Shown piece by piece: positions 16,060-24,922 of a stretch of DNA of 64,000 bases. A program made the translations under genes and the position numbers. The DNA comes from Paenibacillus faecis (GTDB lineage: Bacteria; Bacillota; Bacilli; Paenibacillales; Paenibacillaceae): positions 310,001 through 374,000 of the forward strand of contig NZ_VSDO01000002.1 of the NCBI RefSeq assembly GCF_008084145.1, given 5' to 3'. How positions within the stretch are numbered: position 1 is the first letter of the stretch; each line of letters starts with the position of its first letter. Under the pieces are notes generated by a model, which was given only the letters and a program-made list of their open reading frames with translations, searched no databases and was not told the DNA's origin.

Positions 16060-17193
16060 CTAGTCCAGCGTGTACGGGGGCAGCCCGGTCGGCAGCGCCG
16101 CGGGCCGCTCGCACCGGCTCTGCATCGCGTAGTAGCTGCCCGTGTCGGACGAGGCGTGGAACGCCCACATCGCCTCCAGCACATGGTAGGCCAGCTCGCC
16201 GCTGGCCCGGTGCGGCCGCCCCCGCAGGAGGGCGCTCGCCATATCGGCCGGGCCGATGCCGCGGCTGTTGGCCTCGTAGCCGGGCAGCAGCGGCTGCTCC
16301 GTCCACGCTTCCTCGCCGGTGCGCCGGTATTTTACCGGCCCGCCGAAGGTGTTCGGGTCCGGCACCAGCAAGGTGCCCTCGGTCCCGTGGATCTCGATCG
16401 GCGGAAGCGTGCTCCCGCCGAAAATATCAAAGCTCGTGATCAGGCTCGCAATCGCTCCGCCATGAAATTCCAGCGTGCCGGCTACATGCGTCGGCACCTC
16501 CACGGCGACCCGGGCCCCGCGCTTCTTCTCGCTCGTGATGGTACGCTCGGGCAGCGCTTTGCCGGTAATGCCGGCTACGCGGCGGATTGGCCCGAGCAGT
16601 TGCACGAGCGCGGTCAGGTAGTACGGTCCCATATCGAACATGGGACCGCCGCCCGGCGCATAGTAAAATTCCGGGTCGGGATGCCAGTGCTCATGTCCGC
16701 GGCTCATCATGAACGCCGTGGCCGAAACCGGGCGCCCGATCGCGCCTTCTTCGATGAGCGCCAGCGCGGTCTGAATGCCGGCACCGAAGAACGTCTCCGG
16801 CGCGCATCCGACCATCAGGCCCCGCTCCTTCGCGGCCTCAAGCACCCGCCGCCCGTCTTCCAGCGAAATGGCGAGCGGCTTCTCGACATAAACATGCTTG
16901 CCCGCTTCCAACGCCTGCAGGCTGACTTCGGCGTGCACGGCCGGGATCGTCAAGTTCAGTACAAGGCGGATTTCCGGATCGGCCAGCAGTTCCTCCGGCG
17001 TGTACACCCGGGGAATACCGTATGCGGCGGCTTGCTCCCGGGCGCGGTCCGGATTTAAGTCCGCGCACGCAACCAGGTCGAGAACGCTGAATTTTTGGCA
17101 GTTTTCCATATAAATGCCGCTGATTTTACCGCAGCCGATAATTCCCACTTTAATCTTGTCCGCGTTGTCGTTCGTCTCCAGGTTCATACTCAA
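16060..17193 (-). CDS. Gfo/Idh/MocA-family oxidoreductase (1)
   Basis: NAD(P)-dependent sugar or polyol dehydrogenase family, 377 residues. The Rossmann motif [13 protein letters not shown] is at 17-29, followed by [11 protein letters not shown] and [10 protein letters not shown] with the catalytic-region EKP motif; the C-terminal domain contains [16 protein letters not shown]. Last gene of a minus-strand cluster with a ThuA-domain gene 12 bp upstream and a second Gfo/Idh gene before that. Such trios act on imported sugars or sugar alcohols; the substrate cannot be assigned here. Confidence 0.88.
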   Translation of the reverse strand: MSMNLETNDNADKIKVGIIGCGKISGIYMENCQKFSVLDLVACADLNPDRAREQAAAYGIPRVYTPEELLADPEIRLVLNLTIPAVHAEVSLQALEAGKHVYVEKPLAISLEDGRRVLEAAKERGLMVGCAPETFFGAGIQTALALIEEGAIGRPVSATAFMMSRGHEHWHPDPEFYYAPGGGPMFDMGPYYLTALVQLLGPIRRVAGITGKALPERTITSEKKRGARVAVEVPTHVAGTLEFHGGAIASLITSFDIFGGSTLPPIEIHGTEGTLLVPDPNTFGGPVKYRRTGEEAWTEQPLLPGYEANSRGIGPADMASALLRGRPHRASGELAYHVLEAMWAFHASSDTGSYYAMQSRCERPAALPTGLPPYTLD

Positions 17194-17205
17194 ATGATAG
17201 CCCTC

Positions 17206-17940
17206 CTATGCTCGATACTGGCTGTCGCCCATCCCGGTATAGCTTGCGCCTGCCGAAGAGCCGGCGCTTGAAAGGGCCAGCTTCTTGCCTTCGGCCGCCC
17301 ACAGCAGTCCACGGGTCATCAGTTCCTTCACGGGAGGCAGCGCAACGATATCCGCATGGTGGCCAAGCGAGTTGTAATAGATGCGTCCGTATCCCCACCG
17401 TTTGGTCCATACGACCGGCATGTCGACCGCTTTGTTGAAGCGATGCGGACCGTCCACTACCGGGAACCGGGTTGTGGCCAGCACTTCGACGGCGGGGTCC
17501 ACGTGAAGATAGTATTGCTCCGTCCGGACGACGAAATCGTCCATGCCGTCCACCAGCGGGCTGGAGCTCTGCTTGATCTCCACTTTGTACTCCACCCCGT
17601 CGTTTCCGGGATGCGCCACCCACTGGCCGCCAGTCATAAACTGCCAGTCCACGTTGTTGCGGAAGGAATCGCACATGCCGCCATGGCAGCCGGCGAGCCC
17701 GGTCCCGGCCTGGACGGCCGCGGACACGTTGTTCACCAGCTCCTGGGCGATGTCTCCCATCGTCCATACCGGGACGATCAAGTCCAGTCCCATCAGTTTC
17801 TCGGCATCGGCATAAGCTTCCAGCGTATCCGAGACTTCCACCTCGAACCGATGCTCCCGCAGGACGTCGGCGAAAATCGCCGCCACTTGCTCCGGCTCAT
17901 GGCCGTCCCAGCCGCCCCATACAATCAGCGCTTTTTTCAT
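17206..17940 (-). CDS. ThuA-domain (trehalose-utilisation-like) protein
   Basis: A 244-residue ThuA-like, glutamine-amidotransferase-fold protein: KKALIVWGGWDGHEP at the N-terminus, GLAGCHGGMCDSFRNNVDWQFMTGGQWVAHPG near 83-114, and a C-terminal WTKRWGYGRIYYNSLGHH. ThuA of rhizobia is needed for trehalose/sucrose use by the 3-keto route with ThuB; here two Gfo/Idh dehydrogenases flank it, consistent with 3-keto-glycoside metabolism. That role is inferred from context. Confidence 0.85.
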   Translation of the reverse strand: MKKALIVWGGWDGHEPEQVAAIFADVLREHRFEVEVSDTLEAYADAEKLMGLDLIVPVWTMGDIAQELVNNVSAAVQAGTGLAGCHGGMCDSFRNNVDWQFMTGGQWVAHPGNDGVEYKVEIKQSSSPLVDGMDDFVVRTEQYYLHVDPAVEVLATTRFPVVDGPHRFNKAVDMPVVWTKRWGYGRIYYNSLGHHADIVALPPVKELMTRGLLWAAEGKKLALSSAGSSAGASYTGMGDSQYRA

Positions 17941-17990
17941 GTTCTCCGTCTCCTTTGAACCGGATCAGACCGGTTCTCTAATATTAATCG

Positions 17991-19157
17991 CTACATTTCC
18001 GCAAGGCTGACCCAACGGCGTTCGAGAGCCGAGCGCTCCACCGCTTCCAGCACGGCCTGGCACTGCACGCCGTCCCTGAAGTTCGGTACCGGTTGACGCC
18101 CCTCGGAGATGGCCTGGGTGAGCTCCAGCACTTCATGGATGAAAGTATGTTCAAAGCCGATCGTGTGGCCCGGCGGCCACCAGGCCTCGGCGTACGGATG
18201 CGCCGGATCGGTAGCCAACACGCGCCGGAAGCCCTGCACGTCCTCTTCGTCGGAGGTAAAATAGACCTCCAGCTCATTCATCCGCTCAAAGTCAAACTTC
18301 ACGCTGCCGAGGCTTCCGTTAATCTCAAAAGCGTTCGTGCTGCGATGCCCGGCCGCAAACCGTGTCGCCTCGAAGCTCCCCAGCGCCCCGTTCTCGAAAC
18401 GGGCCAGAAACAGGGTGGCATCGTCCACGGTAACCGGACCTTTCGGCGCGTCTTTCCCCTTGGCGCCTTTGGCGCTGAGCCCTGTCATTTCTTCGGCCAG
18501 CGGACGTTCCTTGATGAAAGTTTCGCTCATCCCGATCACTTCGCGGATGCCGCCTACCAGGTAGTGGGCGAGGTCGATCAGGTGCGCCCCAAGGTCTCCG
18601 TGGGAGCCGGAGCCGGCGATATCCTTTTGCAGCCGCCAAACGAGCGGGAAATCCGGATCGAGAATCCAGTCCTGAAGGAACCAGGCCCGGAAGTGATAAA
18701 TTTTCCCGAGCCGCCCGCTCTCGACGAGCTTCTTGGCCAGCTTGACCGCGGGAGAGAAACGGTAGTTGAAGCCGACCATGTGGCGTACACCGGCCTGTTC
18801 CGCCGCCTCCAGCATTTCGCGGGCATCGCTTAGTGTAAGCGCTAACGGTTTTTCGCAAAAAATATGTTTCCCCGCACGGGCCGCAGCCAGCGCGATTTCT
18901 TTATGCGCGTCGCTGGGAGCGTTGATATCGATCAAATCGACATCATCCCGGGCGACGAGCTCCTTCCAGTCGGTGACGTAAGCCTGCCAGCCCAATTGAT
19001 CCGCCGCTTCGGCCACGGCTTTGCCGTTTCTTCCGCAAAGGACGGCCATTTCGGGTTTTACCGCTTGGGGGAAGAACATCGGGAGGGAACGATAGGCATT
19101 GCTGTGGGCTTTTCCCATAAACTTGTAACCGATCATACCTACACGCAATTGATTCAT
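17991..19157 (-). CDS. Gfo/Idh/MocA-family oxidoreductase (2)
   Basis: 388 residues: [19 protein letters not shown] nucleotide-binding start, [28 protein letters not shown] and the C-terminal substrate-domain [21 protein letters not shown]. First structural gene after the AraC regulator; 50 bp separates it from the ThuA gene. Its sequence differs clearly from gene (1), so the two probably do not duplicate one function. Confidence 0.88.
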   Translation of the reverse strand: MNQLRVGMIGYKFMGKAHSNAYRSLPMFFPQAVKPEMAVLCGRNGKAVAEAADQLGWQAYVTDWKELVARDDVDLIDINAPSDAHKEIALAAARAGKHIFCEKPLALTLSDAREMLEAAEQAGVRHMVGFNYRFSPAVKLAKKLVESGRLGKIYHFRAWFLQDWILDPDFPLVWRLQKDIAGSGSHGDLGAHLIDLAHYLVGGIREVIGMSETFIKERPLAEEMTGLSAKGAKGKDAPKGPVTVDDATLFLARFENGALGSFEATRFAAGHRSTNAFEINGSLGSVKFDFERMNELEVYFTSDEEDVQGFRRVLATDPAHPYAEAWWPPGHTIGFEHTFIHEVLELTQAISEGRQPVPNFRDGVQCQAVLEAVERSALERRWVSLAEM

Positions 19158-19288
19158 AACATTCCTCCATCACGGGTGATTTGGATCCTTCATAGCATAT
19201 TCGGGATACCCCTATTATAAAAACCCGGCGGACGATTCTCTCGCCACTTTATGCTCAAGCACTGGCCAAAAATTGCACTTCGTCGCGT

Positions 19289-20116
19289 TCATTTCATCTC
19301 CTTGCGGAATTCGGAAGGAGCATGGCCCTGGAATTGCCGGTATACCCGGTTAAAGGTGCGGATGCTGCCGAACCCGCATTCCAGCGCGATTTCCGTGATG
19401 CTGGTTCCGCTGTTTTCCAGTTTTCGTTTGGCGCTGTGCACCCGAATCGTATTGAGAAACGTTTTGAAATTCATGCCTACGTTTTTTTTAAACATGCGAC
19501 AAAAATAAGAGGGTCCCATTTTAAAATGAGACGATATCGTCTCGACGGACAAATCCTCAGGGTAGTGGTTCTCGATGTAGGACAGAATTTGCTGAATGCG
19601 TTCCCGCCCGGGGTCCGCCTCGTCCTGAGCCGACGGCAAGTCGGTGAATTCAAGCCGCCGCAGCAGTGTCCCGCACAGTTCGGACAAACTCGCCTGGATG
19701 AACAGTTCGTGGCCGGGCAGGGCGTCTCTTTTTTCGCGGAATATCCTCTCCAGGAGAGGACGTATTAACGGAGCAAGGTCCTGCTGACGTCCGCAAATGA
19801 ACGGGGTGTCGAAACGGACGCCTGACGGCCACCCCCCGGCTTTGCCGATCATCTCCGGGTGAAAAATGACGATGTAGATCACGGAGCCAAGCCCCCGGCT
19901 GTCGTAATAGTGAATGTCGTTGCTGCCGATGACGGCCATGTCGCCTTGGCCCAGCAGCCGGCTTTCTTTATTGACTCCGACCCGGATTTTGCCCGATTTG
20001 ACATACACGAACTCCACCTCGGCGTGAAAGTGGGGGTAAAAATCGAGATCCTTGGACCGGTGAATGACCATCGGCAGCCCTTGATCCAACTCCCAGTTTT
20101 GATAAAAAGAATTCAT
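19289..20116 (-). CDS. AraC-family regulator with N-terminal cupin
   Basis: About 275 residues. The N-terminal cupin sensor reads FYPHFHAEVEFVYVKSGKIRVGVN; the C-terminus has two helix-turn-helix units, LSVETISSHFKMGPSYFCRMFKKNVGMNF and ITEIALECGFGSIRTFNRVYRQFQGHAPSEFR. The start is ATG 20116 (MNSFYQNWELDQG), preceded by AAAGGAGG; an upstream in-frame start at 20200 lacks such a site. It lies 131 bp before the Gfo/Idh-ThuA genes on the same strand, so it probably controls them. Confidence 0.88.
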   Translation of the reverse strand: MNSFYQNWELDQGLPMVIHRSKDLDFYPHFHAEVEFVYVKSGKIRVGVNKESRLLGQGDMAVIGSNDIHYYDSRGLGSVIYIVIFHPEMIGKAGGWPSGVRFDTPFICGRQQDLAPLIRPLLERIFREKRDALPGHELFIQASLSELCGTLLRRLEFTDLPSAQDEADPGRERIQQILSYIENHYPEDLSVETISSHFKMGPSYFCRMFKKNVGMNFKTFLNTIRVHSAKRKLENSGTSITEIALECGFGSIRTFNRVYRQFQGHAPSEFRKEMK

Positions 20117-20225
20117 GGGTCCTCCTTTCCCGCAGCCGGGCGCGGCGGTTCTTTTGTCCACATCATATCGGGTAGCTGCGGAATTGTCTAATGCCGGCAT
20201 GAAGCTTTAAAAAGTAGGGGATAGA

Positions 20226-20277
20226 TTTACTAATTATTAGGGTAGGAAGGCGGGCGGATTTCCTTTATATTAGTAAA
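20226..20277. promoter_or_regulatory. Inverted repeat before ABC exporter operon
   Basis: TTTACTAAT at 20226-20234 and ATTAGTAAA at 20269-20277 form a 9 bp inverted repeat with a 34 bp spacer, in the divergent region between the araC-type gene and the ABC exporter. Possible operator; no regulator is known. Confidence 0.35.
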
Positions 20278-20308
20278 GAACTGGAAGCGGAAAGGAAGGG
20301 ATGGCCAC

Positions 20309-21355
20309 TTGAGTCTGATCGAAACGAAAGGCCTGCGGAAAGTGTTCCGGCAGGCGGTGAAAGAACCCGGATTGGCGGGGGCGGTCAAGCATTTGTTTAC
20401 CCAGCGTTATCGGGACAAATCCGCGGTGGAAGGCATCGATCTCACGATCGAGGAGGGGGAAACCGTCGCTTATGTCGGACCGAACGGTGCGGGCAAGTCG
20501 ACGACGATCAAAATGCTAAGCGGCGTGCTGGTGCCGTCCGGCGGGGAAATTCGGGTGGACGGGCTCGTCCCCCACAAGCAGCGGATGGAGAACGCCCAGC
20601 GCATCGGGGCGGTTTTCGGCCAACGCACCCAGCTATGGTGGGATATCCCGGTTCGCGAATCGCTCGGACTGCTCCGGGATATTTATCAGGTTCCGCCGGA
20701 AACGTTCAAAAGAAATATGGATGCGTTTACAGAATTGCTCGGGATGGAGGATTTTCTTCATTTATCCGCCCGCAAGCTGTCGCTCGGTCAGCGGATGAGG
20801 GCCGATTTGGCCGCGGCGCTGCTGCATGATCCCAAAATCGTTTATCTGGATGAGCCGACGATCGGTCTTGACGTGGCGGTGAAGCATCGGATTCGGGACT
20901 TTATTAAAGAAATGAACCGGAATAAAGGCACGACGATGCTTCTGACCACCCATGATCTCGGGGATATCGAAGATTTGTGCGAACGGCTCATTATTATCGA
21001 CCAGGGCCGAATAATCTACGACGGCAAACTGCGGGAAGTCAAGGATGCTTTCGCAAGGGAACGAACGATACATATGCAGCTAAGCTCACCGATTCCGGAA
21101 GCGGAGAGCCTGTTCCGGGACCTCCCGGATGTCCGGGTCGTGAGGCCCGCGGAGGATCAAGGCGCCTCCTCTTTATCCGTCCGGTTCGACCGCTTCCGCT
21201 GCACGGCCAGCGATATTGTCAAGCGGCTGATGAACCGGGGGGAAGTCGTCGATTTCCGCATTGACGAGCCGAGCATCGAGGAGATCATCCGCCGCGTTTA
21301 CGAAGGTCAACTGGACTCCGAGTCCTTGTTGTTGGCGGGAAGGGGGAGCGCCTGA
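20309..21355 (+). CDS. ABC-2 exporter ATP-binding protein
   Basis: A 348-residue ATPase: Walker A GPNGAGKST near 58, Q-loop FGQRTQLWWDIP, signature LSLGQRMR near 157, Walker B KIVYLDEPTIGLD near 175 and H-loop TTHDL. A C-terminal extension after residue 240 is typical of the export ATPases that pair with PF06182-type permeases. TTG start behind GGAAGGG; the nearby ATG 20301 runs into a stop in its own frame. First gene of a three-gene exporter operon of unknown substrate. Confidence 0.9.
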   Translation: MSLIETKGLRKVFRQAVKEPGLAGAVKHLFTQRYRDKSAVEGIDLTIEEGETVAYVGPNGAGKSTTIKMLSGVLVPSGGEIRVDGLVPHKQRMENAQRIGAVFGQRTQLWWDIPVRESLGLLRDIYQVPPETFKRNMDAFTELLGMEDFLHLSARKLSLGQRMRADLAAALLHDPKIVYLDEPTIGLDVAVKHRIRDFIKEMNRNKGTTMLLTTHDLGDIEDLCERLIIIDQGRIIYDGKLREVKDAFARERTIHMQLSSPIPEAESLFRDLPDVRVVRPAEDQGASSLSVRFDRFRCTASDIVKRLMNRGEVVDFRIDEPSIEEIIRRVYEGQLDSESLLLAGRGSA

Positions 21356-21361
21356 CCGGCT

Positions 21362-22153
21362 ATGAAAAAATACGTTTCTCTGGCGCTCTGCTCCATGCAG
21401 AACACACTCGCTTACCGGCTTTCCTTTATATTGAACTTTGTGGCCAATTTTATCGGGCTGATCGCGATGTACTGTCTCTGGCAGGCCATCTATACCGGAA
21501 GGGCGGAACTGTCCGGCTTTACGTGGGGACAGATGCAGTCGTATCTTCTGATTACTTTTTTCGTCAACTCCATGCTGTCCTACTATTCCGAATCGAGCAT
21601 CACCAACAAAATTATCGACGGCAGCGTCATGATGGACCTGCTGCGCCCCATTCAGTTTCAAAAAGCCCGGCTGGCGGAATCGCTCGGCTCCTGTGTATTG
21701 GAAGGCCTGTTGAGCTGTCTGCTGATCGGCCTGGCCGCCGTGTTCACCTTGGGGATTCAGCTCCCGAACGACGCGGCGACGCTGCTGTTGTTCCTGTTCA
21801 GCATGGCCTCGTCGATTCTGGTCAAGTTCGGCATCGTTTATTTGTCGGCGCTGCTCTGCTTCTGGACCACCAGCGGGTTCGGGATCTATTGGGCGAGAAC
21901 GTCGATCACCAATCTGTTGTCCGGGGCGCTTGTGCCGCTGGCGTTCTTTCCTTCTTGGCTGCAATCCACGGCGATGCTGCTCCCGTTTCAGGGCATCGTC
22001 AACACGCCGGTGACGATCGGCCTCGGGATGACGGAGGGCATCGAGGCGCTGCGGTTGATCGGGATCCAGTGGGTCTGGATCGTTCTACTGTGGCTGCTCG
22101 GCAAGTGGATGTGGTCCGGGGCCGTCCGGCAAATCACGATTCATGGAGGGTAA
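21362..22153 (+). CDS. ABC-2 exporter permease (1)
   Basis: A 263-residue membrane protein with about six hydrophobic segments (SFILNFVANFIGLIAMYCLW, YLLITFFVNSMLSYY, VLEGLLSCLLIGLAAVFTL and others). It resembles the ABC2_membrane_6 (DUF990) permeases that pair with the preceding type of ATPase. Starts 6 bp after the ATPase gene and ends 1 bp before the next permease. Confidence 0.85.
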   Translation: MKKYVSLALCSMQNTLAYRLSFILNFVANFIGLIAMYCLWQAIYTGRAELSGFTWGQMQSYLLITFFVNSMLSYYSESSITNKIIDGSVMMDLLRPIQFQKARLAESLGSCVLEGLLSCLLIGLAAVFTLGIQLPNDAATLLLFLFSMASSILVKFGIVYLSALLCFWTTSGFGIYWARTSITNLLSGALVPLAFFPSWLQSTAMLLPFQGIVNTPVTIGLGMTEGIEALRLIGIQWVWIVLLWLLGKWMWSGAVRQITIHGG

Positions 22154-22154
22154 G

Positions 22155-22964
22155 ATGACCATCAAAAATTCACCACGGCGGATCCTGTATTTATACTGGC
22201 GTCTTTACAGCCAGCAATTGAAGGCGATGATGGAGTATTCCGCCGATTTTTACATTATGATCGGGGCGGCCGCCTTGACTCAAATTACCGGTTTTCTGTT
22301 TCTGTGGGTCGTTTTTTCCCGCATCCCGGACATTCAGGGCTGGGGGCTCTGGGAAATCGCTTTTATGTACGCGGCGATTTACGTGTCGGAGGGCTTCGGC
22401 TCGCTGTTTTTTGAAGGAACCTGGCGGATGCTTCGCCTGGTTAACCTGGGTGAACTGGATCGCTACCTCGTCCGGCCGGTGCCGATCGTTCTGCAGATTT
22501 TCTGCACGGGAATCGGCATGAACGGGCTCGGAAACATCGTGATCGGCGGGGCGATCATCGCGATGTCGCTGTCCCCCATCGATATCGTGTGGAACCTCCA
22601 GACCATTTTTATGGCGCTCCTGATGTTCGCATCCGCCATGACGATACGGGTCGCCATCAACCTGGCCGCGAATTGCTCGGCTTTTTGGATACGGAGCAGC
22701 GGCAACGCCTTTCCGATCATGATTCATAATCTTGGCGAATTCGCCAAGTATCCGATTACGATCTTTTCCATGGGCCTGCAACTGCTCATCTCCATTGTCG
22801 TCCCGTTTGCGTTCGTCAGCTTTTTTCCGGCGGCAGCGCTGTTCGGCAGGGAGCCCTGGAGCTGGTGGGGGTGGCTGAGTCCACTCGTGGCCGCCTACTT
22901 CGTCGGCCTGGCTTTGCTGATCCTGCGCATCGGTCTGCGGCGTTATGAGAGTGCGGGAAACTGA
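22155..22964 (+). CDS. ABC-2 exporter permease (2)
   Basis: About 269 residues, six predicted membrane spans; DUF990-like with WRLYSQQLKAMMEYSADFYIM and LGELDRYLVRPVPIVLQ, a region conserved in this permease type. GGAGGG at 22145-22150 fits ATG 22155 better than ATG 22143, which overlaps that site. Likely forms a heterodimeric channel with the previous gene product. Cargo unknown. Confidence 0.85.
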   Translation: MTIKNSPRRILYLYWRLYSQQLKAMMEYSADFYIMIGAAALTQITGFLFLWVVFSRIPDIQGWGLWEIAFMYAAIYVSEGFGSLFFEGTWRMLRLVNLGELDRYLVRPVPIVLQIFCTGIGMNGLGNIVIGGAIIAMSLSPIDIVWNLQTIFMALLMFASAMTIRVAINLAANCSAFWIRSSGNAFPIMIHNLGEFAKYPITIFSMGLQLLISIVVPFAFVSFFPAAALFGREPWSWWGWLSPLVAAYFVGLALLILRIGLRRYESAGN

Positions 22965-23054
22965 GGCCGGGTTTCGGAATATAAAGATGAGGGCCGCTTT
23001 TTATTTTGATCCAATCGTGGTATAGTTTGGTTAGAAGATACGAACAATGCAAAA

Positions 23055-23079
23055 GGAACCGTGCGGCTAACACGGTTCC
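23055..23079 (+). terminator. Hairpin after ABC exporter operon
   Basis: GGAACCGTG-CGGCTAA-CACGGTTCC, a perfect 9 bp stem 90 bp after the exporter operon, without a T run. A weak terminator or RNA end-protecting hairpin is possible. Confidence 0.4.
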
Positions 23080-23157
23080 GGATGCAATAGCCGCTTTTAA
23101 GGGCGGCGGCTTTACGGCTTGACAGTCAGAAATAGACCGCAACCTTTGGATGATATG

Positions 23158-23213
23158 CTCCCATCATAGTAGACAGTAGAAAAAACAAAACTCTACTTCT
23201 ACCATGATGGGAG
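23158..23213 (+). promoter_or_regulatory. IS left-end hairpin over the orfA ribosome-binding site
   Basis: CTCCCATCATAGTAGA (23158-23173) and TCTACCATGATGGGAG (23198-23213) pair over 16 positions with one mismatch. The right arm contains the GGGAG Shine-Dalgarno sequence of orfA. Only transcripts entering from outside the element would form it, as in other IS elements that block translation from readthrough RNA. Confidence 0.65.
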
Positions 23214-23221
23214 TTTTTGTA

Positions 23222-23911
23222 ATGTCCAAAAGAAGCCCGATTTCATATGAAATTAAGATACAGGTTGTAAGACGTTGCCTGCAACATGAATCCAATCCTA
23301 ACCACGAGGCAAAACAACTGGGGGTCCATAAAAACACGGTTACCGATTGGATAAGAAAATACAAAGAAGAGGGAGAAGAAGGATTAAGAGAATCCAGGGG
23401 ATGGAAATCTTACTCCAAAGAGCTAAAACTATCCGCCATTCAAGATGTACTCTCTGGTAAACACTCTGTACGAGCGGCGGCGGAGAAGTACCATATTTCG
23501 AGTAAATCTGTGTTAGATAACTGGATTTCCAAGTATACTGAAGGGGTGAAAATAAATCCAACTTGGAAAAGGATTGAATCTCCTCATATGAATAAAGGAC
23601 GGAAAACCACTTACGAAGAACGTGTTGAAATTGTACAATTTACCCTCGCTCATGATTTGAATTACCAGAAAGCCATCGACAAGTACGGTGTCTCTTACCA
23701 GCAAGTGTACGCCTGGGTTCGGAAATATCAAGCAAACGGTCATGAGACGTTAAAAGACCTCCGAGGTCGTAAAAAGCCACTAGAGGAGCTAGATGAACAG
23801 GAGAGACTAAAGCTTCGGATTAAGGAACTCGAAGCACGTAATGAGTACCTTGAAATGGAGAATGCACTCGCAAAAAAGTTGGCAGAGATCCGGCGAAGAA
23901 ATACGCGCTAA
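23222..23911 (+). CDS. IS3-family OrfA (helix-turn-helix)
   Basis: 229 residues from ATG 23222 with GGGAG 8 bp upstream; the longer ATG 23204 lies in the hairpin arm. Three helix-turn-helix units are visible (SYEIKIQVVRRCLQHESNPNHEAKQLGVHKNTVTDWIRKY, then SKELKLSAIQDVLSGKHSVRAAAEKYHISSKSVLDNWISKY, then EERVEIVQFTLAHDLNYQKAIDKYGVSYQQVYAWVRKY), and a leucine-rich coiled coil near the end. The canonical slippery heptamer A-AAA-AAG at 23872-23878 allows -1 frameshifting into orfB. Confidence 0.88.
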   Translation: MSKRSPISYEIKIQVVRRCLQHESNPNHEAKQLGVHKNTVTDWIRKYKEEGEEGLRESRGWKSYSKELKLSAIQDVLSGKHSVRAAAEKYHISSKSVLDNWISKYTEGVKINPTWKRIESPHMNKGRKTTYEERVEIVQFTLAHDLNYQKAIDKYGVSYQQVYAWVRKYQANGHETLKDLRGRKKPLEELDEQERLKLRIKELEARNEYLEMENALAKKLAEIRRRNTR

Positions 23912-24785
23912 CCTTCGTTCGGCATGCAGACATCTATCAAGCGATTAAGGAACTACATGCCGAAGAGGGATATGCGATCACCAAGCTCTGTGAGCTTGCA
24001 GGAATCGCCCGATCTGCCTATTATAAGTGGCTGAAATGGATGCCATCCAGCAGGGAACTCGAAAATCTTGCACTAGCCAAGGAAGTCAAGTGTCACTATG
24101 ACAAACGAAAAGGGATACTCGGTTATCGCCAAATGCGTATTCAGTTGAATCGTAAGCTGAAAAAAATTACAACCGTAAACGGTATAACCGCATCATGCGC
24201 GCCCTTGAATTAAGGGCAGTGATTCGCAAAAAACGGCCAAATTACGTGAAAGCTCCAGCCCTTCATATCGCCGAGAATGTCATGAACCGGAAATTCCAAG
24301 CGGATGCTCCCAACCAAAAGTGGTGTACCGATGTAACAGAGTTAAAGTACGGAACTGGCCGCAAGGCCTATCTGAGTGCCATTATTGACGGCTATGACAA
24401 CTCTGTGGTGTCATGGGTGCTCAGCCATTCCAATAACAATAAGCTTGTCATGAATACGGTAAAGAAAGCTTATAAAAGAAACCCTAAGGCTACGCCGCTC
24501 TTGCACAGTGATCGTGGCTTTCAGTATACTTCGCTGGAATACAAACAACTTCAAAAGAGATACAAGTTTACAAAAAGTATGTCTCGTGTAAGCCGGTGTT
24601 TGGACAACCAACCCATTGAACGATTCTGGGGTACCTATAAAGCAGAAAGCTTTTATCTGGAGAAGTACGATACGTATGACAGTCTCCTTCGAAGTGTAAG
24701 AACTTATATCCATTATTACAATAATTTTCGATACACCGAACGACTAAACGGCTTATCCCCTAACGAATATCGACGAACAGCATAA
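23878..24785 (+). pseudogene. IS3-family OrfB transposase, frameshifted
   Basis: DDE integrase-core transposase. After -1 slippage at 23872-23878, translation continues VGRDPAKKYALTFVRHADIYQAI and runs to LNRKLKK near 24160. There the frame is lost in a seven-A run (about 24160-24166); one extra A would restore KNYNRKRYNRIMRALELR and the remaining frame to 24785. The second part carries the core: WCTDVTEL (Asp), LHSDRGFQYTS (Asp) and QPIERFWGTYKAE (Glu). So the copy is probably inactive, unless slippage on the A run rescues it or the run was misread. Confidence 0.8.
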
Positions 24786-24922
24786 CTAAGAAAAATAATC
24801 CCCTCAGCTTTGATAACCGAGGGGATTGAACACTTATGATTTTGTTTTTTGGTCTGTCTACTTGACAGGGTGCACTTCAGGATGAGGGCGGTCTATTTCT
24901 TTTTGAGGTAGGTCGCTTAGTT

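Larger units (their letters stand above)
23156..24874 (+). mobile_element. IS3-family (IS150-like) insertion sequence
   Basis: A 1,719 bp element with TG..CA ends. The left end TGCTCCCATCATAGTAGACAG matches the inverted right end TGCACCCTGTCAAGTAGACAG, and the shared AAAAAACAAAA continues inward. It carries orfA and a frameshifted orfB with the DDE transposase. No target duplication is evident (left flank ..gatgata, right flank cttcagg..), suggesting an old or rearranged copy. A hairpin AATCCCCTC/GAGGGGATT follows orfB at 24797-24827. Confidence 0.88.

Noticed and set aside
16156-17058. 300-codon plus-strand frame opposite the Gfo/Idh gene
   Set aside because: Shadow frame of a GC-rich gene; no family features.
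23145-24885. Target-site duplication flanking the IS
   Set aside because: Flanks ..gatgata and cttcagg.. share no 3-5 bp direct repeat at the deduced ends, so none is claimed.
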